A stretch of DNA of 39,759 bases. Source: Mariprofundaceae bacterium (GTDB taxonomy: Bacteria > Pseudomonadota > Zetaproteobacteria > Mariprofundales > Mariprofundaceae). How positions within the stretch are numbered: the stretch's first letter is position 1; every line of letters begins with the position of its first letter. Positions 35,401 to 39,759 of the stretch are shown one piece after another. Both the position numbers and the translations under genes were made by a program. The stretch is from assembly GCA_027018935.1 (NCBI GenBank), contig JALUXZ010000208.1, positions 1 to 39,759 of the forward strand, given 5' to 3'. Under the pieces are notes generated by a model. That model was not told the DNA's origin. It worked only from the letters and a program-made list of their open reading frames with translations, and ran no database searches.

Positions 35401-35835
35401 AACCATACCAGCAAAGCGTGCCCGATACTCATTTCCAACTGTACCGAGTTTACGCATAATCTCCACCGCTCGAATAGCATGCTCAAGACCTTCTTTATAG
35501 TGCCCCTCCCTACGATAAATAGATGCCATACGGTATTCAATCCGTGCCAGAAAAACAGGTTTATTCATAGTTGTTTTATCTTGCTTTAGGAGCCGTATAT
35601 ATTTATCTGCACGTTGATAATATCCCATCAATTCATAGGCATGAATGGATTCCAATTGAGTGTCCGAAGAGATTTCTGACCAGCGAACATCATTGGCATA
35701 GGCAAATGCCCGTTGATAGTTTCCTGAATCAATAGCTCGCTGAATATTTGTGGATGCCAACACTTCATCAGCACAAACCACCATGCTATAGAAACCACTA
35801 TAAAGAAATCCAAATAAGATGAGATAAAACTTCAT
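32497..35835 (-). CDS. Secreted TPR-CHAT cysteine protease
   Basis: The 1112-aa protein starts with a signal peptide (MKFYLILFGFLYSGFYSMVV, cut near CA-DE). A long array of TPR repeats follows (about residues 30-560: LAEAYNNIAAAFMAVGQSKE, LATSMNNFALLLLNQGDDNQ, VANAYTALGDLMVKTNDYTT and others). A C-terminal CHAT domain (about 800-1112) completes it. The caspase-like dyad is visible: H961 in FATHGLLSADF and C1013 in LVALSACNTSG. CHAT proteases cut partner proteins when TPR contacts signal a trigger. Here the export signal places it in the periplasm or at the surface. It is the last gene of the cyclase-FecR-CHAT unit, 9 nt after the FecR-like gene. Confidence 0.92.
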   Translation of the reverse strand: MKFYLILFGFLYSGFYSMVVCADEVLASTNIQRAIDSGNYQRAFAYANDVRWSEISSDTQLESIHAYELMGYYQRADKYIRLLKQDKTTMNKPVFLARIEYRMASIYRREGHYKEGLEHAIRAVEIMRKLGTVGNEYRARFAGMVAILHAYLGHNLEAWTWFGNAFRYLQEYHAKPLQSLILKNDKAIWFYRMGRFQDVIKLESKAIEQGESSLSAQYPELAEAYNNIAAAFMAVGQSKEAALWYQKSIHVRQEKLGMQHPDLATSMNNFALLLLNQGDDNQAEKLLRTALKIRTSRLGVSHPFTLSSMNNLSQLLQKRGVLKEAKSLAESSLGYAIKQFGSHHVEVANAYTALGDLMVKTNDYTTAANNYKKALDIQKDQQHEIEAAWLIQKLGYIHQLEGEMDVAARAYKDTIHRLESLLGTQHPKLATVWNALGSVRYEQGKHGEAVLAMQRALSIQRPLLGDLHPQTAATHNNIARVYTDMGKKDLAIEHLELAANALRHFARSDRQAVVYANLASLYADYQRDKQAVEYFELAMDAVEALFADSDGLTEEERSGMMGKYSWIYQGMMELLLKLHRASPDAGYDKQLLQVASRNQSRIFSELMLKTNALHAMRNPDLQKALARESEAKLHWQNLRYALAASVNHNASNIQSHKVLVKQVKAAGRKYKLAVRMVNTSFHHVMDLRSPRAVSVGQIQGDLRQGDAVMVYALLEKETLLFVITQKSFHLFPLPVGRTKIAAMVHQLRRSVSGEHGLQNLQSLKPKLLYKAYQTLLKPAEPLLENNKLLYIVGDGSLYTLPFEMLIRDFTPAMKKHFEQQRQQSRSRDGIMFQEYADLDYVPWPIIYMPSLSSLHVLKTRKKKNRYGKNLTAFANPVFFEGVSQREQKIYVQQRPLLRSLLRKPDNNVMGLKRLPNTEHEAKAIADILGGKHELFFGSRARESTLYATNLLDSRFILFATHGLLSADFSLPEAEPSLALSMDSSLGKGEDGLLSMSEVLNLNIDSELVALSACNTSGDVERAQNGEGFAGLTRAFMYAGARRLLVSHWSVETYSTEHLMQDFFADMADHHSSSFALKQAREKLRASFVDIEGRHVSGAHPFFWAPFVLVGVQ

Positions 35836-35844
35836 ATTATGATA

Positions 35845-36699
35845 TTAATTTAGCAAGGTTGCTTTCAAAGCAGGGCTGTTTGGTCGTTCCTTCGCTAATT
35901 TCAACCATAAATGGTGCGCATCATCCCCAAAACCATTTTGTTGCAGCCATGCCGCATACAAAAGTCGTTGCGAAAAGCCCGCATGCGCCTTTGGCTGTAT
36001 ATTGTTTTTTTGTGCTACCAGCGATGCTGTAGCAAGCTCGAAGTCTCCCCAGTCAGCAAAGACTTGCCCGTTTCCCATCCGTCCCTCCACACTCCATGAG
36101 TAGACAGTACCCGTCTTTAAGTGCACCGAAGCAGGTAAGGTGAAACGCTCCCCATTCAACACCTTCACAAGCAGCATATTCCCATCTTCATCGACCAGTT
36201 CAAAACGAACTCGATCTTTTTTTTGATGCAACTTCCATAAAAATGTAGGTCGCTTATCGGCTGTTTTCCCCCCTCTCAAATTCAATAGGCTGATGGGCTT
36301 GTTTTTTTGCGCCGACCGCATCACCAAACCAGATTGTGCCACCTCGGCAGGGTTGATTCTAGCATGATGCAGGAGTGTTATTTTTTTCATTTTAGGCTTG
36401 TGCCCAGACACATGTTGAATCGAATCTTTCAGAATATGCACCACAGATGGTCCCTGAATTTGGAACACCTTATGGTTATCCCAATATATCAGCGTCACAC
36501 TGGCATGCTTTTCAATTTCCAACTGGTCACCAGCAAAAAGTTCCGAAAATATATCCACCTGTTGAGCCTGTTTATTCACAATATTTCGGCTGATACCATT
36601 CATATCAGTAATCATGGCAACAGCATATTCCTCGGCTACCGCCAAAGACGGACACAGCAAAAAAAATAGTACAATCAGTTTCGATATTCTGTTCATCAT
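35845..36699 (-). CDS. FecR-like periplasmic protein
   Basis: The 284-aa product starts with a signal peptide (MNRISKLIVLFFLLCPSLAV). A FecR-like beta domain follows (SELFAGDQLEIEKHASVTLI, YWDNHKVFQIQGPSVVHI; the G-D..a...l.y.d......gps pattern). After it comes a beta segment (RPTFLWKLHQKKDRVRFELV, a FecR-associated Ig-like fold) and a short C-terminal helical part (RLLYAAWLQQNGFGDDAHHL). FecR domains sense or transmit envelope signals. Two adjacent ATGs (36699, 36696) follow AGGAGA; the second has the better spacing. No membrane helix for sigma-factor control is present, so it is not a classical FecR. Confidence 0.8.
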   Translation of the reverse strand: MMNRISKLIVLFFLLCPSLAVAEEYAVAMITDMNGISRNIVNKQAQQVDIFSELFAGDQLEIEKHASVTLIYWDNHKVFQIQGPSVVHILKDSIQHVSGHKPKMKKITLLHHARINPAEVAQSGLVMRSAQKNKPISLLNLRGGKTADKRPTFLWKLHQKKDRVRFELVDEDGNMLLVKVLNGERFTLPASVHLKTGTVYSWSVEGRMGNGQVFADWGDFELATASLVAQKNNIQPKAHAGFSQRLLYAAWLQQNGFGDDAHHLWLKLAKERPNSPALKATLLN

Positions 36700-36723
36700 T
36701 CTTCTCCTAAATTAAAAATATTT

Positions 36724-38502
36724 TCAAGTATGCGAAGTATTATAACTATACAAGGATAAGGCAGATCGCCCGCGAATTGCCATCTCGCCCAATTCAATCC
36801 ACTGAGCCTTACCGAATTGATTGTTAATTTCCTGATAAACATCCTGTGAAAAAAGCAATGGTATGTTGATGCTTTTGGTAAGTTCTTCGATACGAGCCGC
36901 TGTATTTACAGTATCGCCAATGGCTGTGTATTCACTGCGCTTTTGACTACCCAACTTCCCCACCACGACCTCTCCGACATGCAACCCGATACCGATTTTA
37001 AGTGGTTCTTCGCCTTCCGACTCAAGCTCTTTATTGAGTTTCTGCAAACGCTCCAACATATCGAGTGCAGCACAAAATGCATGCAAAGAAGGATGATCAA
37101 GGCGATTAGGCGCACCGAAAAAAGCCATAATTCCGTCACCCATAAACTTGTCCAATGTTCCATTATGTTCGTGAATAGCTGTTGTCATCTGCTCGAAATA
37201 ACGGTTCAGAAGCAGCACAACCTGCTCAGGCTGCATCTTCTCGCTACGCGTGGTAAAGGAACGAATATCCGCAAACAGCACACACACCCTACAGCGTTCG
37301 CCCTCTGGAAGCTTATCGGCAAGAATTTGTGTCATCACCTGTGGACTCACCATACCGCCGAAAGCCATGCGTAAATGCCTCTTCTCTATCGCATCAAGCA
37401 ATAATTGCTGTACCTGCCTCCCCATCAGAGCCACGACAGAGGTCAACATCAGCGCAACCACCTGCAAATCATATCCTGATGTCAGCAGAGTCATCGAAAT
37501 AGCTGCTAAACCCACCACCAAAGATGTCGCCAATAGCATGGGAACAATGCGCGACAACGGCAGCCACCATAACAATGTAAGCAGCAATGCGCAGCACACC
37601 ACCCACACCATAGCAACTGGCTTAATCATACCCCGATGCTGCAAGCTCCTGAGTGCTTGCAAATGCAACAAGACTCCGGGGGCAAAGCGCTTGTTATCTT
37701 CCCACGCTGCCAAATTGATAACCTGCAAATGCCGATCCACAAAAGGCAACACAGAGCCTATCAATACAGCCTTGCCAGCGAATGCAGCTTTCAATTTGTC
37801 CAGTTGACCAGTCGTGCCCCATGCAATCACCTGCTGCATCGGAATATATTGAACCGCCGCACCGCTCGTATAATCAATCAACCCCTCACTGACAGGCATT
37901 TTTACCGCTCTGGCCATCTCACCAACCAATGTCGGCACAGTCTCATTCTGCACACCCAAATGTTCAGTAAACCGCCGCACCACCTGATCACGGTCTTTTT
38001 TCCACAACACATAGCCAGTTGCATGCTTTTTCGCAGCCAGCAACAGTGGAGGATAAACACCGCGCGTTTCACCATCAGCATTCACCGTGATACCAACCAC
38101 CAATGGCGCAGCATCACTTAATCGTTTTAGCCCCTGCATCAAGGCTTTATCCAAACCTCGATCAAGAAAACTGTACGAACGATCTGGCAAGGTAACATCC
38201 AGCCCCACAACCAAGGGCTTACCCATGCCAAGTGCAATAAATAAATCACGAAAATGCCTATGCCACAAGGCAATCGGTTCGGGGAAAGTCGCCGTTGTCT
38301 TATCATCAATACCAATCAACACCACATTGCCTGTATCAGATGCGCTGCTGCTTTTGTGCAACAGACTGAACTCATGATCCAGTAGTTTATTTTCCAATGT
38401 CGAAGTAAAAGGAGAAACCAGCAAGCCCAGCGATACCAACAGCACCAGAGCATAACCCACCAGCATATATTTCTGCCGCATCATTGGACTACCGCCAACC
38501 AT
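36724..38502 (-). CDS. CHASE2-domain class III adenylate cyclase
   Basis: The 592-aa protein has an N-terminal helix (residues about 13-31, LVGYALVLLVSLGLLVSPF). A periplasmic CHASE2 sensor follows (about 35-290, VVLIGIDDKTTATFPEPIAL, VVGLDVTLPDRS). Three membrane helices come next (MVWVVCCALLLTLLWWLPLS, MLLATSLVVGLAAISMTLL, LQVVALMLTSVVALMG). The C-terminal cyclase domain has metal Asp residues D412 (FADIRSFTTRSE) and D456 (MGDGIMAFFGAP), substrate Lys in LDKF, and EYTAIGDTVNTAARIE, whose Thr points to ATP (class IIIb). It should make cAMP in response to an envelope signal. The start at 38502 is weakly supported; ATG 38484 is an alternative. Confidence 0.93.
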   Translation of the reverse strand: MVGGSPMMRQKYMLVGYALVLLVSLGLLVSPFTSTLENKLLDHEFSLLHKSSSASDTGNVVLIGIDDKTTATFPEPIALWHRHFRDLFIALGMGKPLVVGLDVTLPDRSYSFLDRGLDKALMQGLKRLSDAAPLVVGITVNADGETRGVYPPLLLAAKKHATGYVLWKKDRDQVVRRFTEHLGVQNETVPTLVGEMARAVKMPVSEGLIDYTSGAAVQYIPMQQVIAWGTTGQLDKLKAAFAGKAVLIGSVLPFVDRHLQVINLAAWEDNKRFAPGVLLHLQALRSLQHRGMIKPVAMVWVVCCALLLTLLWWLPLSRIVPMLLATSLVVGLAAISMTLLTSGYDLQVVALMLTSVVALMGRQVQQLLLDAIEKRHLRMAFGGMVSPQVMTQILADKLPEGERCRVCVLFADIRSFTTRSEKMQPEQVVLLLNRYFEQMTTAIHEHNGTLDKFMGDGIMAFFGAPNRLDHPSLHAFCAALDMLERLQKLNKELESEGEEPLKIGIGLHVGEVVVGKLGSQKRSEYTAIGDTVNTAARIEELTKSINIPLLFSQDVYQEINNQFGKAQWIELGEMAIRGRSALSLYSYNTSHT

Positions 38503-38531
38503 GATTCAAAAACATCCTATCTCCAAAACTG

Positions 38532-38550
38532 GATAGAGAGAGAGAGATAG
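38532..38550 (-). repeat. GA-repeat mirror sequence before the cyclase gene
   Basis: GATAGAGAGAGAGAGATAG reads the same backwards on one strand (mirror repeat). On the message it lies about 30 nt upstream of the cyclase start codon. Its CTATC can pair with GATAG next to the weak ribosome binding site. It is a short repeat that may slip. Confidence 0.45.
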
Positions 38551-38565
38551 AAATCAGAATGAACA

Positions 38566-39195
38566 CTAATGAAATTTATGTATTGTTGGCGTTGTTTGTC
38601 GACGCATCATTGTTGGCGCAACAAATGGCTTAGACCAAATGACTTCAACCTTTTTTTGTTGCGCTCCAGCATGCGCAAAGTGTACATTGATATATTGTTT
38701 GTAATTTATTCTCTGTCTACAGCTTGAAGATGCTTTTAATTTAAAATTCCAGCGCAGAGGAGCTCCAATTCTCCAAATTAAATCTTTACCTGATACCGAA
38801 TTATTATATTTATCATAAACCTTAAAGCAGGAAGGGACTGAAATGCTAAGATGTTGAGCATCACACTCAAGCCTCCGCTCTATTTCAACCTTAAGCAGCG
38901 CTTCTTCACCTGCTTTAAAACGATGCTTTCCAATACTTACGTCTTTAAGTGCCGTGATGACATCGCTTGAAAAATGATCACACCACAAAGGTCGGCCTGC
39001 GTTTATATTGGTATGTTGATTCCTATTCTTAAATAACGTCATTTTTTCCTTAGTGACAGATTTAGCCTGAGTGTTTGCATTCCAAGAACTATTTCCAGCT
39101 GTTGATCCAGCATATACAATATTAGAAAAAATAAAGGTTGGGGCAAATAAACATAAGCCCATTAAAAATAGTATTTTATAATATATCTGAGTCAT
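38566..39195 (-). CDS. Small secreted protein of unknown function
   Basis: The 209-aa product has a signal peptide (ILFLMGLCLFAPTFIFSNIV, cut near YAG) and a mature part with five Cys residues (LWCDHF, LECDAQ, SVPSCFKVYD, SSCRQR and one in the signal), suggesting disulfides. The central part looks beta-rich (KAGEEALLKVEIERRLECDA, LRWNFKLKAS). I recognise no family. AGGAGA precedes the ATG. It is the first gene of the cyclase-FecR-CHAT unit, behind the palindrome and a 5' hairpin, so it may be the sensor, substrate or secreted signal of that system. Confidence 0.75.
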   Translation of the reverse strand: MTQIYYKILFLMGLCLFAPTFIFSNIVYAGSTAGNSSWNANTQAKSVTKEKMTLFKNRNQHTNINAGRPLWCDHFSSDVITALKDVSIGKHRFKAGEEALLKVEIERRLECDAQHLSISVPSCFKVYDKYNNSVSGKDLIWRIGAPLRWNFKLKASSSCRQRINYKQYINVHFAHAGAQQKKVEVIWSKPFVAPTMMRRQTTPTIHKFH

Positions 39196-39208
39196 ATTTT
39201 TCTCCTGT

Positions 39209-39230
39209 ACCAGTCACAGCTACGACTGGT
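39209..39230 (-). promoter_or_regulatory. 5' leader hairpin before the small secreted protein
   Basis: ACCAGTC and GACTGGT pair over 7 bp around an 8-nt loop, immediately upstream of the AGGAGA ribosome binding site. It may stabilise the message or affect translation. Confidence 0.5.
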
Positions 39231-39268
39231 AATATATCCGTATTCAAATGAATTCCTGAAAGCATTGG

Positions 39269-39288
39269 TATCCCCAGAATTGGGTATA
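39269..39288 (-). promoter_or_regulatory. Operator palindrome, site 2
   Basis: TATCCCCA-GAAT-TGGGTATA is the same palindrome as at 32446-32469 with one mismatch in the left arm, 74 nt upstream of the first gene of the unit. The distance to the start codon is nearly the same as at site 1. Confidence 0.65.
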
Positions 39289-39410
39289 TAGACTCTACTA
39301 AGAAACTAAGAAACATATATATTTAAACAAAAATAATCACTATGCAAGCTTATAGGGGTGAAATAAGCTAAAATCTTCATGCCAAGAAAAAATCAAAGAA
39401 GGGCTCCTAT

Positions 39411-39551
39411 GGAGGTGCTGATTAACTCTGAATAAGTGGATATGCGATTCAAAATCACCAACACCAAGGCAGCAAGCGCAAGCAATAGCCCCGGCAGGTG
39501 CTGGCGATTTTGGGCGTATAGGCATCATTTATTGAGTTGATCAGCACCTCC
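39411..39551. mobile_element. 141-bp MITE with GGAGGTGCTGAT inverted ends
   Basis: The ends GGAGGTGCTGATTAACTC and GAGTTGATCAGCACCTCC are inverted repeats with one mismatch in 18. It is non-coding. A degenerate copy lies at 27630-27763. Confidence 0.8.
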
Positions 39552-39614
39552 CTAGCAATCTACTTGTTTCCTCTGCGCCTCTATGGTAAAAAATAACTTT
39601 CTAAGGAAACTCTA

Positions 39615-39759
39615 GGGCACCTCGAAAAACCTCGGACGAGTCAAACGACGTTGATTTTCGCTCATAGCAAGGCGCAATAAAATGAGTCATAGCATCGTTA
39701 TTGTCCATTTTATTCAACGCAGCTAGGGGTGAAAAGCACAAGTTTGGCGAAGTACCGAG
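39615..39759. mobile_element. 161-bp family MITE, cut by the window end
   Basis: It begins GGGCACCTCGAAAAACCTCG and matches 27949-28109 closely up to the last base of the window; the right terminal repeat lies outside. Confidence 0.85.

Noticed and set aside
32497-35835. TPR-CHAT protease as a CRISPR-linked (Csx29-like) effector
   Set aside because: It has a signal peptide, lies almost 20 kb from the cas operon behind unrelated genes, and is co-transcribed with a CHASE2 cyclase and FecR-like gene.

Overview
This 39.8-kb window comes from a Gram-negative bacterium of moderate G+C content, most likely a proteobacterium. The evidence is an outer-membrane barrel, a lipobox protein, CcdA, and the zapA - 6S RNA - 5-formyltetrahydrofolate cyclo-ligase order typical of gammaproteobacteria and relatives. 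A zetaproteobacterium is possible, but I cannot fix the genus from sequence alone.

Left region (1-13136): a complete type III-B (Cmr) CRISPR-Cas locus read leftward. A single run of overlapping or closely spaced genes encodes a Csm6/NE0113-type CARF protein, Cmr1, Cmr2 (Cas10), Cmr3, Cmr4, a nucleotidyltransferase (MNT) and HEPN pair, Cmr5, Cmr6, a two-helix membrane CARF protein, a very short Csx3/Crn3-like ring nuclease, two tiny membrane proteins, Cas1 and Cas2. It ends in a leader and an array of 23 identical 37-bp repeats with 22 spacers. Cmr2 keeps its GGDD cyclase motif but shows no HD nuclease domain, so defence probably relies on target RNA cleavage by Cmr4 and on cyclic oligoadenylate signalling to the two CARF proteins, with the Csx3-like protein as off-switch. 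The MNT-HEPN pair inside the Cmr core, the membrane CARF/ring-nuclease couple and the two small membrane proteins are the least described parts and the best candidates for something new.

Middle region (13137-28800): housekeeping genes. These are a DeaD-type RNA helicase, a cyclic-nucleotide-binding protein, a YmdB-type phosphoesterase, the cyclo-ligase, 6S RNA, ZapA, a ZapB-like coiled coil, CcdA, CutA, a large surface lipoprotein with HYR/Ig repeats and a C-terminal metalloprotease, a PIN-PhoH ATPase, an EAL-HDOD protein with a sigma-54-type promoter and a hairpin over its ribosome binding site, and tRNA-Arg(CCG). Intergenic gaps carry several families of short non-autonomous elements with terminal inverted repeats.

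Right region (28999-39195): two leftward transcription units, each with a near-identical palindrome 74-79 nt before its first start codon. The upstream unit encodes a small secreted protein, a CHASE2 adenylate cyclase, a FecR-like periplasmic protein and a secreted TPR-CHAT protease. The downstream unit encodes an outer-membrane barrel and an exported protein. Together they look like a co-regulated envelope sensing or surface-processing system. The window ends inside another copy of the 161-bp element.
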